Shown: positions 1-6,766, counted from the stretch's first letter. The stretch: DNA of 6,806 nt from an uncultured Pirellula sp. (GCA_903837255.1 CAILTZ010000211.1:1-6806); one strand, 5' to 3'. Notes: generated by a model not told the origin, from the letters alone. Numbers and translations: made by a program.

Positions 1-2
1 AT

Positions 3-1199
3 AAATCGAAACTCGACTGGGCCGATACCGACAGCGATTCGGTGTCCTCGGAAGATGCTCAAGACGATTCCGACGAGAGCCGGTCGAGTTCTGATGAAAA
101 GAAAAAATCGCAGGACGAGAAGAAATCGTGGCTGCCTTGGCGTCGCAATCGCGACCAAGAGGACTCAGACGATAAAACCGGTCTGGCCGAAAAACCAAAC
201 GGTAAAAAAGAACTGAAGGAACCCAAGGAGCCCAAGAAGCCGATGCGGCTCTTTGGCCTCTTCCCCCATCGGGTTGAACGCAACGAACAACTCAACGGCA
301 TTGAGCCCGTTCGAGTCGACGACCAGGTTGTGGTCGATCAAGGCCTTACCAAAAAGCCGGGTTGGTTCACCAGGCGATCCAGTCAAACGCCACAAGAGAC
401 CCAGGCTAAGTCATCCGCTCCAGCCTCACGAACCTCGGCATCTGGGGCTGCAACACCCCAGGCTGTCGCAACTCAGGGTGTTGCAACTCAGGGTGTTGCA
501 ACCCAGGCTGCCGCCAAGCAAGCTCCGTTTCCCAGTACCACTCCCAAACAGGCAGCAGAGTCCAAGAGCACCGAGCTTAAGGCAAACGATCAACAGGTAT
601 CGGAGCAAACCAAGCGATCCTGGTTTGGCTCGGTCATGCGAAAGAAGCCTAGCGCAGTCGAGGAGAGTAAAGCCGATTCACCAAAGCTAGTTTCTAAAGA
701 GACAAAAACCAAAGGTCCGGATACTCAGGAGCCTGCGGTCAAAAAGAGTTGGTTTGCGATTGGAAAAGACAAGAGCGACGTGAAGCCCGCAGCGACGACT
801 CCCATCGAATCGACCAAGGCAAAAGCTACCGAGCGCGTCGAAGCTTTCGAGATTCTCGAAGAGGCCCCCCCCAAATCCGGAAAGCTCGCCAAAAGGCTTT
901 ACGGTTGGCTCGATGGGTTGAGGTTAAAGCCACCCAAGGATGCTGGGGATTCGACCAAGTCAAAATCTGCATCATCGGCTTCTGCCAATCCATCCTCTAG
1001 CAATCCATCCTCCAGCAATCCAACCTCTAGCAATCCAACCAGCTCGAGCAACGCGTCTGGTAATTCAACCAAGGGCCAACAGGTTCAAGGCGATCAGGAC
1101 GAAGAGGAATCGGATGAGGATTACAGCGACTACAGGAATTTGAGCAAGGCCGAGCGCAAGCGGTTGCGGCGGCAGCAAAACGATCGCGGTGCGGCTTAG
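3..1199 (+). CDS. Partial gene (5' end missing): intrinsically disordered, charged hypothetical protein
   Basis: I do not recognise this as a named family. The frame is open from base 3 with no stop, so GTG 42 is probably internal and the true start lies before the window. The visible 398 residues are rich in Ser, Lys, Asp, Glu, Pro and Thr, with no membrane segment and no obvious folded domain. The N-terminal visible part is acidic and Ser-rich (DTDSDS, then SSEDAQDDSDES). A basic-Ser/Gly-Trp-Phe/Leu motif recurs with Trp codons at 129, 363, 621 and 750, and related versions occur near 243-272 (RLFGLFPHR) and 906 (RLYGWLDGL). Two segments are built from 15-bp tandem repeats (465-509 and 986-1040). 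The C-terminus is an acidic patch (DEEESDEDYSDY) followed by the basic tail KAERKRLRRQQ. The composition suggests a flexible linker, scaffold or nucleic-acid/partner-binding protein, which is only a guess. A likely terminator follows, so it is probably transcribed separately from the repair operon. Confidence 0.8.
   Translation, partial: KSKLDWADTDSDSVSSEDAQDDSDESRSSSDEKKKSQDEKKSWLPWRRNRDQEDSDDKTGLAEKPNGKKELKEPKEPKKPMRLFGLFPHRVERNEQLNGIEPVRVDDQVVVDQGLTKKPGWFTRRSSQTPQETQAKSSAPASRTSASGAATPQAVATQGVATQGVATQAAAKQAPFPSTTPKQAAESKSTELKANDQQVSEQTKRSWFGSVMRKKPSAVEESKADSPKLVSKETKTKGPDTQEPAVKKSWFAIGKDKSDVKPAATTPIESTKAKATERVEAFEILEEAPPKSGKLAKRLYGWLDGLRLKPPKDAGDSTKSKSASSASANPSSSNPSSSNPTSSNPTSSSNASGNSTKGQQVQGDQDEEESDEDYSDYRNLSKAERKRLRRQQNDRGAA
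465..509 (+). repeat. Three tandem 15-bp units, in frame within the coding sequence
   Basis: Units begin at 465, 480 and 495 and read GTCGCAACTCAGGGT, GTTGCAACTCAGGGT and GTTGCAACCCAGGCT. They encode VATQG, VATQG and VATQA. The first two differ at one base, which suggests recent slippage or duplication. A degenerate partial copy may precede them near 449-464. Because the unit is a multiple of three, copy-number change would not break the frame. Confidence 0.9.
986..1040 (+). repeat. Tandem 15-bp repeat encoding an Asn-Pro-Ser/Thr-Ser-Ser stretch
   Basis: Three full units start at 986, 1001 and 1016 (CAATCCATCCTCTAG, CAATCCATCCTCCAG, CAATCCAACCTCTAG), and a fourth partial unit starts at 1031. 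The translated repeat is NPSSS/NPTSS. It is a flexible, hydrophilic, Ser/Asn-rich spacer just before the acidic C-terminal patch. The near identity of the units at DNA level indicates recent expansion. Confidence 0.9.
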
Positions 1200-1261
1200 T
1201 TTTCAGGTCTTTCGTCCATTTTACGCTTTTCTCCCGCAGGGCATTCCCCTATAGTTCTACC

Positions 1262-1304
1262 GTGCGGGTTGGAAAAACTCGCACGATCGCCTCCGATCGT
1301 TTTT
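1262..1304 (+). terminator. Tandem hairpins with a T run, likely intrinsic terminator
   Basis: The first stem pairs GTGCGGGTT (1262-1270) with AACTCGCAC (1276-1284) around a GGAAA loop, with one G-U pair. The second stem pairs ACGATCG (1283-1289) with CGATCGT (1294-1300) around CCTC and runs straight into five T residues (1300-1304). The second stem plus T run is a classical intrinsic terminator form, although the stem is short at 7 bp. It lies about 85 bases past the stop of the upstream gene and would separate it from the hen1 operon. The two stems share bases 1283-1284, so they cannot both form completely. Confidence 0.55.
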
Positions 1305-1630
1305 CCGGCTGAGGGACCATAATTATGCGTTGGCCCGAATCGTTACGGCGAGTGCAGTAGCACGCTTGATTCGCGCCAGTCTCGCAGCGGCTCCGTGTCG
1401 TGCCGCAAACGGTCGGAGGATTTTCTTTTTTCAGACTGAACCTCTGCTCAGTCCGGCCCCTCTGATCTTCCTGGCGCCGTGCGTCCAACTGCGAGAAGGA
1501 CTTAGAACTCTGCTAAACTAATCCCATCTTACTCCAAGCCGATATCCAGCCTTTTGACTTGCGCGTCGAGGCTCCAAAGACACCCATTTCTTTTTGTGAA
1601 GAATGCTAGACCCCGATCATCTGCTATCAC

Positions 1631-1637
1631 GAGGTGA
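1631..1637 (+). promoter_or_regulatory. Shine-Dalgarno sequence deciding the hen1 start
   Basis: GAGGTGA at 1631-1637 matches the core complement of the 16S rRNA 3' end. It sits 5 nt before GTG 1643. The alternative in-frame GTG at 1634 lies inside this site and would lack an upstream ribosome binding site of its own. Confidence 0.75.
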
Positions 1638-1642
1638 GAACT

Positions 1643-3094
1643 GTGCTTTTGACACTTGAGACCACCGGGCCTGAGGCATCCAAGCTCAGCTACCTGCTCC
1701 ACAAGCACCCCGACAAGGTGCAATCGTTCTCGATGAGTTTTGGTAAGGTGCATGTGTACTATCCGAAGTATGAATCCAACTGCGCGGTCGCATGCATGCT
1801 ACTTGAGGTCGACCCGGTTGGAATGCTCCGGGGGGCTTACCGCGACTCGGATTTTATGCTCGGTCAGTACGTCAACGATCGACCCTTTGTAGCATCCTCG
1901 TTCATGAGTGTGGCGATCGCCCAAGTCTACTCGTCAGCCATTGGGGGAAAATGCAAGGACGATCCGCAGTTGGCCTCGACACCTTTTCCGTGGACAGCCA
2001 GGATTGACTCGCTTGCGACCCGTGGCGATTCCCAGTGGGTAGAAAGGGTGTTTGAACCGCTCGGGTACACGGTCTCCACGCGCTGCGAGCTGCTCGATTC
2101 GCAGTTCCCGCAGTGGGGAGTCAGTCCCTACGTACCAACGGTACTGTCCAAGACCTGTTTACTCTCCGAGTTGCTTACGCATCTGTATGTCCTAATCCCC
2201 GCCTTTGACAACAACAAACACTACTTCGTTGGCGAAGAGGAACTCGATAAACTTCTGGAGAGGGGCCAAGGTTGGCTGGCATCACATCCCCACAAGGAAT
2301 GGATCGCTCGACGCTATCTACGCGGTCGAGCGAACTTGGTCCGCAGTGCGCTGGAGCGATTGATCGAAGCCGATGCGTCGAATGAACCCGATGAGACCCC
2401 TCTTGCTGACGTGGCGATCGGCCCTGCGCAAGATCTCACCCAGAGAGACGGTAACAAAGAGACTCCTGGAGCTCCGGATCCTGAGCTGCCCGCAAGGCTC
2501 AACACGCAGCGCTACGCGGCCGTGCTTGAGGAACTCGTCGCCTGCGGCGCCAAGTCCGTTTTGGACCTTGGGTGTGGCGAAGGCCGACTCTTGCGGGATC
2601 TGGTCAAGAATTCTCAATTCGAGCGGATCGTAGGTATGGATGTCTCGTACAAATCCCTGGAGATTGCCCGCAAGCGGCTGCGGTTGGATGCTTTCGATGA
2701 ACGGCAACGAGCTCGGGTCGATCTGCTCCATGGTTCGCTGATCTATAAAGACCGTCGTTTGCAGGGATTCGATGCGGCGGCTGTGGTCGAAGTCATCGAG
2801 CACTTGGAACCCAACAGACTCGAATCGCTCGCCAAAGTCCTGTTCACTCAGGCTTGCCCAAAGCATGTGGTGCTGACCACACCCAACAAGGAATACAACA
2901 GCGTTTGGGAAAGCTTGCCTGCAGGTCAGTTCCGCCACGCGGACCATCGCTTCGAGTGGACCCGAGCCGAGTTTCAAGCTTGGGGGAATCGCATCGCCGC
3001 GCTTTACGGCTACCGGGTCGAGTACAAAGGGATCGGTTCAGAGGATCCTGATCGGGGCACCCCTACGCAACTGGGAGTCTTTCATCGTGACTGA
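1643..3094 (+). CDS. hen1: Hen1, RNA 3'-terminal ribose 2'-O-methyltransferase (bacterial RNA repair)
   Basis: The 483-residue protein methylates the 2'-OH of the 3'-terminal nucleotide of broken RNA, using S-adenosylmethionine, before Pnkp ligates it. The N-terminal half (about 1-240) has the bacterial Hen1 ligase-activating domain, recognisable from LLTLETTG at the start, YLLHKHPDKVQSF, SFGKVHVYYP, DVDP-like EVDPVGMLRG, QYVNDRPFVASSF and FEPLGYTV. A polar linker follows (about 240-285). The C-terminal methyltransferase has the SAM loop VLDLGCGEGR (306-315) and acidic motif MDVS (D333). It also has the metal-binding set E383, E386 and H387 in EVIEH plus H435 in HADHRFEWTR, with the same 48-residue spacing as in Clostridium thermocellum Hen1 (H370 to H418). 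Start GTG 1643 is chosen over GTG 1634 because it has the better-placed GAGGTGA and begins MLLTLETT, as family members usually do. All key residues are present. The gene overlaps the next one by 8 nt, so it is the first gene of the operon. Confidence 0.96.
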   Translation: MLLTLETTGPEASKLSYLLHKHPDKVQSFSMSFGKVHVYYPKYESNCAVACMLLEVDPVGMLRGAYRDSDFMLGQYVNDRPFVASSFMSVAIAQVYSSAIGGKCKDDPQLASTPFPWTARIDSLATRGDSQWVERVFEPLGYTVSTRCELLDSQFPQWGVSPYVPTVLSKTCLLSELLTHLYVLIPAFDNNKHYFVGEEELDKLLERGQGWLASHPHKEWIARRYLRGRANLVRSALERLIEADASNEPDETPLADVAIGPAQDLTQRDGNKETPGAPDPELPARLNTQRYAAVLEELVACGAKSVLDLGCGEGRLLRDLVKNSQFERIVGMDVSYKSLEIARKRLRLDAFDERQRARVDLLHGSLIYKDRRLQGFDAAAVVEVIEHLEPNRLESLAKVLFTQACPKHVVLTTPNKEYNSVWESLPAGQFRHADHRFEWTRAEFQAWGNRIAALYGYRVEYKGIGSEDPDRGTPTQLGVFHRD

Positions 3095-4007
3095 TTCATT
3101 GTATGTGGTCGGTTGCCAAGTCGTCGTGCTCAAAAGCGTCCGCGGGGGAGGGTCGAGAGATCTGTATCCCGAAGGTGTCGTCGGTACCATTGTCAGCACA
3201 CCCAGCTCCGACAGAGCGACTTACGGGGTCCGATTCATGGATGGTTCTGAAGAAGCCTTCCTGGGATCAGATTTGGCTTTGTTGGCCAAATACCGCCAGC
3301 CGACCGAAGGGGAGGCACAGACCCAACTCCAGCAGGCTCGATACTACGACCGGGTCATCTACCAATGCGTGATCGGTTCGCGTGCTTACGGGTTATCGAA
3401 TGAAGACTCGGATGTAGATCGGCGAGGGATTTATCTCCCTAGGGCCGAGGATCACTGGTCCTTGTTCGGGGTCCCTGAGCAAATCGAGTGCGAGGCGACT
3501 CAGGAAGCGTATTGGGAGTACCAAAAGTTCCTCATCCTGGCGCTCAAGGCAAATCCAAATGCACTTGAATGCCTTTATTCCCCGATCGTCGAGCGGCAGG
3601 AACCCGAGGTTCAAGCCCTGCTCGATCATCGTACGATCTTCCTGTCCCGATTGGTTTATCAGACTTACAGTGGATACGTCGCATCCCAGTTCAAAAAACT
3701 GCAAACCGATTTGCGAAACCAGGGGCAAATCAAATGGAAGCATGCCATGCACCTAATCCGCTTACTGATTTCCGGGATCGACATACTGAGAAATCAACGA
3801 GTCGCGGTCGATGTGGGAGAGCATCGCGACGAGTTGCTCGCAATTCGGAAGGGTGAAATGAGATGGGAGCAAGTCGACGAGTTGCGGAAGCGTTTTCATA
3901 AAGAGTTCGATCGCGCATTTGCCAGCACGTCCTTGCCTGAACGACCTGATTATTTGAAAGCCAATGAATTGCTGATCCAGGCTAGAAGGAGCGCGCTGAG
4001 CGATTGA
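3087..4007 (+). CDS. RlaP-type nucleotidyltransferase (polymerase-beta fold, RNA-repair associated) with N-terminal barrel-like extension
   Basis: The 306-residue protein belongs, by motif, to the predicted nucleotidyltransferase family called RlaP (RNA-ligase-associated polymerase beta; COG3541 type). Residues about 85-165 hold the catalytic core: G97-S-R-A-Y-G, then D107-S-D109-V-D111 as the two metal-binding aspartates, and E144 in a WEYQKF segment as a candidate third carboxylate. NPNALE (156-161) is also family-like. The C-terminal part (about 200-300) is helical, with KHAMHLIRLL and LPERPD typical of the family. Residues 1-70 look like a small beta-barrel (GVVGTIV, YGVRFMDGSEEAF), resembling SH3/KOW-like folds; this is inference from pattern. 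GTG 3087 is preceded by GGGAG at 3073-3077 and overlaps the hen1 stop by 8 nt, implying translational coupling; TTG 3099 is a weaker alternative. The substrate is unknown: it might nucleotidylate RNA ends or a protein. Placement between hen1 and pnkp argues for a repair role. Confidence 0.85.
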   Translation: MTDSLYVVGCQVVVLKSVRGGGSRDLYPEGVVGTIVSTPSSDRATYGVRFMDGSEEAFLGSDLALLAKYRQPTEGEAQTQLQQARYYDRVIYQCVIGSRAYGLSNEDSDVDRRGIYLPRAEDHWSLFGVPEQIECEATQEAYWEYQKFLILALKANPNALECLYSPIVERQEPEVQALLDHRTIFLSRLVYQTYSGYVASQFKKLQTDLRNQGQIKWKHAMHLIRLLISGIDILRNQRVAVDVGEHRDELLAIRKGEMRWEQVDELRKRFHKEFDRAFASTSLPERPDYLKANELLIQARRSALSD

Positions 4008-4008
4008 C

Positions 4009-4113
4009 ATGAAGACCTCCGACGTTTTGCAAACCACAAAATTGCCCGAGCTGCCAACAATCGAAGCACAGTTGAATGACCTGTTGATTAGGATCCGAAA
4101 GAATGCGACTTGA
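4009..4113 (+). CDS. Possible small ORF of 34 codons between the nucleotidyltransferase gene and pnkp
   Basis: ATG 4009 begins one base after the stop of the preceding gene (TGA-C-ATG), and the ORF ends at TGA 4111-4113, overlapping the pnkp start by 11 nt. The peptide begins MKTSDVLQ and ends LIRIRKNAT, with a possible amphipathic helix in its second half (IEAQLNDLLIRIRK). AAGGAG at 3986-3991 is 17 nt upstream, too far for a normal ribosome binding site, so translation would rely on reinitiation. An open run of this length can easily arise by chance. It could be a real small partner, or it could merely carry ribosomes towards the pnkp start. I do not recognise the peptide. Confidence 0.3.
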   Translation: MKTSDVLQTTKLPELPTIEAQLNDLLIRIRKNAT

Positions 4114-6706
4114 GATTCCCGAATTGGCGTTGGTTCTATTGATTGGGCCTAGTGGGGCTGGAAAGAGCACCTTTGCGCGCCGACATTTTCTGAGCCACGA
4201 GGTCATCTCTTCGGATCAATGCCGAGGTTGGGTCTCGAACGACGAGAACGATCAGGGAGCAAGTCCGGACGCATTCAAGCTTCTGTATTATCTTGTCGAA
4301 ATTCGACTTCGTCGGGGATTGCTCACGGTCATTGATGCGACCAACGTGGCCCCCGAGGATCGAAAAGGGCTGATCGCGCTTGCGAAAAAGCATCACTGTT
4401 TTGCCGTTGGAATCGTTTTCAACCTGCCCGACTCGATCTGTATTGAACGGAACCTTCAAAGACCCGATCGATCTTTCGGGGCCAACGTGATCTACAGGCA
4501 AAAGCAATTGCTCCGAAAGGGGCTTGGACGCCTGAAACTCGAAGGATTTCGGTACTCGTTCGTTCTTAAAACTCAAGAGGAGGTCGATTCGGTCCAGGTC
4601 GTCAGAACCCCTTTGTGGACGAACCGCAAGTCACAGACCGGACCGTTTGATATCATCGGTGATTTGCATGGCTGTTGTGATGAGCTAGAGGAGTTGCTCG
4701 AACGACTCGGTTACTGCTTCGAGGGTTGCGAAAAGCCCATCGACTCCGAGCTGCTTATGGATCGGGTCCCGAAACATTCTCAGGGGCGCAGAGTGATTTT
4801 TGTCGGGGACTACGTCGACCGAGGTCCTCGTAGCGTAGATACTTTGAGACTGGTTGCGACGATGGCGCATCATGGCAGTGCCTTTTGTTTGCCGGGCAAT
4901 CACGACACGAAACTGCTTAAGAAGCTCAACGGGAGCGATGTGCAGATCAAGCATGGGTTGGCCGAGACCATTGCGGATTTCGAAAGATTGCCAGAAGCAT
5001 CCCGAGGGAGATTGGAGGAGGAGCTCAAGTCGTTCATCGATGGCTTGGTCTCTCATCTGGTGTTTGATGCAGGGAAGTTGGTCGTCGCCCATGCTGGGCT
5101 GAAGCTAGAGTACCATGGCAGGACCAGCGGCAGGGTGCGTGAGTTCTGTCTTTATGGCGATACGACCGGAGAGGTCGACGAATTTGGGTTGCCCATAAGA
5201 TTGGATTGGGCAAGAGAGTATCGCGGGGAGGCGTGTGTGGTCTATGGGCATACTCCTGTTGCACGAGCCGAGTGGCTCAATCGCACAGTGAACGTGGACA
5301 CTGGATGTGTATTTGGAGGGGCGCTGACAGCACTCAGGTATCCCGAGTCGGAGTTCGTATCGGTACCGGCACGTCGAGTTTACTGCGAGCCAAGCAGACC
5401 GTTTCTTGTCGAAGCCGATTCGCTGACGGCCCAGCAGCAATGTGATAATCTTCTGGATATTGAAGATGTGTTGGGCAAACGGGTAATCAACACGGGTTTG
5501 ATTTCCAATGTGACGATTCGCGAGGAGAATGGCATTGCAGCTATTGAGACGCTCAGTCGCTTTGCTGTGGATCCGCGCTGGTTGATTTATCTACCTCCAA
5601 CGATGTCACCGAGCGAAACATCGTCTCAACCGGGTCTTCTGGAACATCCTCAAGAAGCGTTTGAATATTATCGTGCACAGGGAGTCCATCGTGTCGTGTG
5701 CGAGGAAAAGCACATGGGGTCCAGGGCAGTCGTGGTCATGTGCAAGGATCAGCAGGCAGCTTTGGATCGATTTGGGATCGAGGATGGCGGAACGGGCGTG
5801 ATTTATACACGAACCGGTCGGCGATTTCATCCGGACATTCAAATCGAGCGAGAGCTGATCGACAGATTGCGAGAAGCTTGCAATCGCAGTGGTTTTTGGG
5901 AAGAGTTCTTGACCGACTGGGTCTGTTTGGATTGCGAACTGATGCCTTGGTCGGCCAAGGCGTTGGAGTTGTTAAAAACTCAGTATGCAGCGGTCGGAGC
6001 CGCAGGGCGGATGAACCTAGATCCGGTACTCGGATCGCTCGCCCAAGCTAGATCGCGGATTGGGGATCCCGAGCAACTGGCTTTGATTGAGGATGTCGAA
6101 GGACGATTCGGGAATCGGCGAAAATCCATCGATCGATTTGTGGATGCATATCGGCGTTACTGTTGGCAGGTCGAGTCGTTGGAAGACTGGAAACTAGCAC
6201 CGTTTCATCTGCTGGCTACCGAGGGTCGAGTGCATACGGACAAGGACCATTGTTGGCACATGGATAAGCTTCGGTTGTTGTGTGAAGCAGACTCCCAGGT
6301 TCTGTTAGCGACAGAGTATCTAGAAGTGGATGTTTCGAGTAGCGAGAGTATTCAGGAGGGGATCCAATGGTGGATGGCTAAGACATCTTTGGGGGCTGAG
6401 GGGATGGTGGTTAAGCCCTTGAGTTGGATAGCCAGGAGCAAGAGTGGACTGGTCCAGCCGGCGATGAAGTGTCGGGGCAAAGAGTATTTAAGGATCATTT
6501 ATGGTCCGGATTACGATACCGAGGAGAACTTGACGAGACTTCGAAAACGGGGGTTAGGGCGCAAGCGATCGCTTGCGATACGAGAGTTTTCCCTCGGTTT
6601 GGAAGGCTTGGAGCGGTTTGTCAAGCGAGACCCGCTGCGCAAGGTGCACGAGTGTGTGTTTGGGGTTTTGGCATTGGAGAGTGAACCCGTCGATCCACGA
6701 CTCTAG
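4103..6706 (+). CDS. pnkp: Pnkp, trifunctional polynucleotide kinase-phosphatase-ligase (bacterial RNA repair)
   Basis: The 867-residue protein (Clostridium thermocellum Pnkp is about 870) heals and seals cut RNA. Residues 1-170 are the 5'-OH kinase: P-loop GPSGAGKST (15-23) with K21 and S22, D38 and R41 in SSDQCRG, and lid arginines R116, R120 and R123. Residues about 180-430 are a calcineurin-type phosphatase that removes 2',3'-cyclic phosphate: D187-L-H189, GDYVDRG with D236, D239 and R240, GNHD with N266, H267, then H330 (VAHAG), H383 (YGHTP) and D399. Residues about 480-867 are the RNA ligase: nucleotidyl lysine K536 in EEKHMGSRA, YTRTGRRF (568-575), D610/E612 in LDCELMPW, EGMVVKP (766-772) and KCRG (789-792), with a family-typical helical insert before EGMVVKP. 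ATG 4103 is the first possible start, because an in-frame stop lies at 4085; AGGA at 4090-4093 precedes it. No active-site residue is missing. Sealing in this family requires the Hen1 N-terminal domain, encoded by the first gene of the operon. Confidence 0.97.
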   Translation: MRLEIPELALVLLIGPSGAGKSTFARRHFLSHEVISSDQCRGWVSNDENDQGASPDAFKLLYYLVEIRLRRGLLTVIDATNVAPEDRKGLIALAKKHHCFAVGIVFNLPDSICIERNLQRPDRSFGANVIYRQKQLLRKGLGRLKLEGFRYSFVLKTQEEVDSVQVVRTPLWTNRKSQTGPFDIIGDLHGCCDELEELLERLGYCFEGCEKPIDSELLMDRVPKHSQGRRVIFVGDYVDRGPRSVDTLRLVATMAHHGSAFCLPGNHDTKLLKKLNGSDVQIKHGLAETIADFERLPEASRGRLEEELKSFIDGLVSHLVFDAGKLVVAHAGLKLEYHGRTSGRVREFCLYGDTTGEVDEFGLPIRLDWAREYRGEACVVYGHTPVARAEWLNRTVNVDTGCVFGGALTALRYPESEFVSVPARRVYCEPSRPFLVEADSLTAQQQCDNLLDIEDVLGKRVINTGLISNVTIREENGIAAIETLSRFAVDPRWLIYLPPTMSPSETSSQPGLLEHPQEAFEYYRAQGVHRVVCEEKHMGSRAVVVMCKDQQAALDRFGIEDGGTGVIYTRTGRRFHPDIQIERELIDRLREACNRSGFWEEFLTDWVCLDCELMPWSAKALELLKTQYAAVGAAGRMNLDPVLGSLAQARSRIGDPEQLALIEDVEGRFGNRRKSIDRFVDAYRRYCWQVESLEDWKLAPFHLLATEGRVHTDKDHCWHMDKLRLLCEADSQVLLATEYLEVDVSSSESIQEGIQWWMAKTSLGAEGMVVKPLSWIARSKSGLVQPAMKCRGKEYLRIIYGPDYDTEENLTRLRKRGLGRKRSLAIREFSLGLEGLERFVKRDPLRKVHECVFGVLALESEPVDPRL
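6560..6577. repeat. Perfect 18-bp palindrome inside pnkp
   Basis: CGCAAGCGATCGCTTGCG reads the same on both strands and is centred on GCGATCGC. It falls in the codons for a Lys/Arg-rich C-terminal segment of Pnkp (RKRSLAI). It may be a chance product of a CGATCG-rich genome or a protein or methylation target; no role is shown. Confidence 0.8.
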
Positions 6707-6737
6707 AGCCGACTACATCATCGCAGGTGCGCTCGGA

Positions 6738-6766
6738 GCCTACCACCGGACTCGTCCGGTGGAGGC
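6738..6766. terminator. GC-rich inverted repeat downstream of pnkp (hairpin; terminator-like but no T run)
   Basis: CCACCGGAC (6743-6751) pairs perfectly with GTCCGGTGG (6754-6762). The pairing extends to GCCT (6738-6741) with AGGC (6763-6766), leaving one unpaired A at 6742, so the total is 13 bp with a very tight loop. It lies 31 nt after the pnkp stop, where an operon terminator is expected. However, GTAACTTCC follows instead of a T run, so it may work as a 3'-end stabiliser, a Rho-assisted site, a bidirectional structure or a dispersed intergenic repeat. The remaining bases to 6806 show no gene. Confidence 0.5.

Larger units (their letters stand above)
1200..1642. other. Intergenic region of about 440 bp between the disordered-protein gene and hen1
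   Basis: I see no convincing gene here. The reading frames present (a TTG-started one at 1330-1521 on + and one at 1249-1488 on -) lack a ribosome binding site and look like chance translations. The region contains a TATAGT box at 1250-1255, a pair of hairpins ending in a T run at 1262-1304, a 10-bp palindrome CATAATTATG at 1318-1327, an extended -10-like TGCTAAACT at 1511-1519 and a -35-like TTGACT at 1554-1559 without a good -10 partner. The promoter of the repair operon should lie in the second half, but I cannot place it with confidence. Confidence 0.6.

Noticed and set aside
42..44. GTG 42 as the start of the disordered-protein gene
   Set aside because: The same frame stays open to base 3 with the same acidic/Ser-rich composition, and no Shine-Dalgarno site precedes it. 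The gene is more likely cut by the window edge.
465..1040. CRISPR array from the 15-bp repeats
   Set aside because: The units are directly adjacent without spacers, are too short and lie in frame inside a coding sequence.
1249..1521. Reading frames on both strands in the intergenic gap as small genes
   Set aside because: They have poor starts, no ribosome binding site, Arg/Cys/Ala-rich chance-like composition, and one runs through the terminator hairpins.
1554..1582. hen1 promoter with -35 TTGACT at 1554
   Set aside because: The expected -10 position (about 1577-1582) reads AAGACA, a poor match, so no promoter can be assigned.
1634..1636. GTG 1634 as the hen1 start
   Set aside because: It lies within the GAGGTGA ribosome binding site. 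GTG 1643 is correctly spaced and gives the usual MLLT-type N-terminus.
2318..2977. 219-codon minus-strand frame inside hen1
   Set aside because: It is antisense to well-conserved Hen1 motifs and its translation resembles no protein. It is explained by the codon bias of the real gene.
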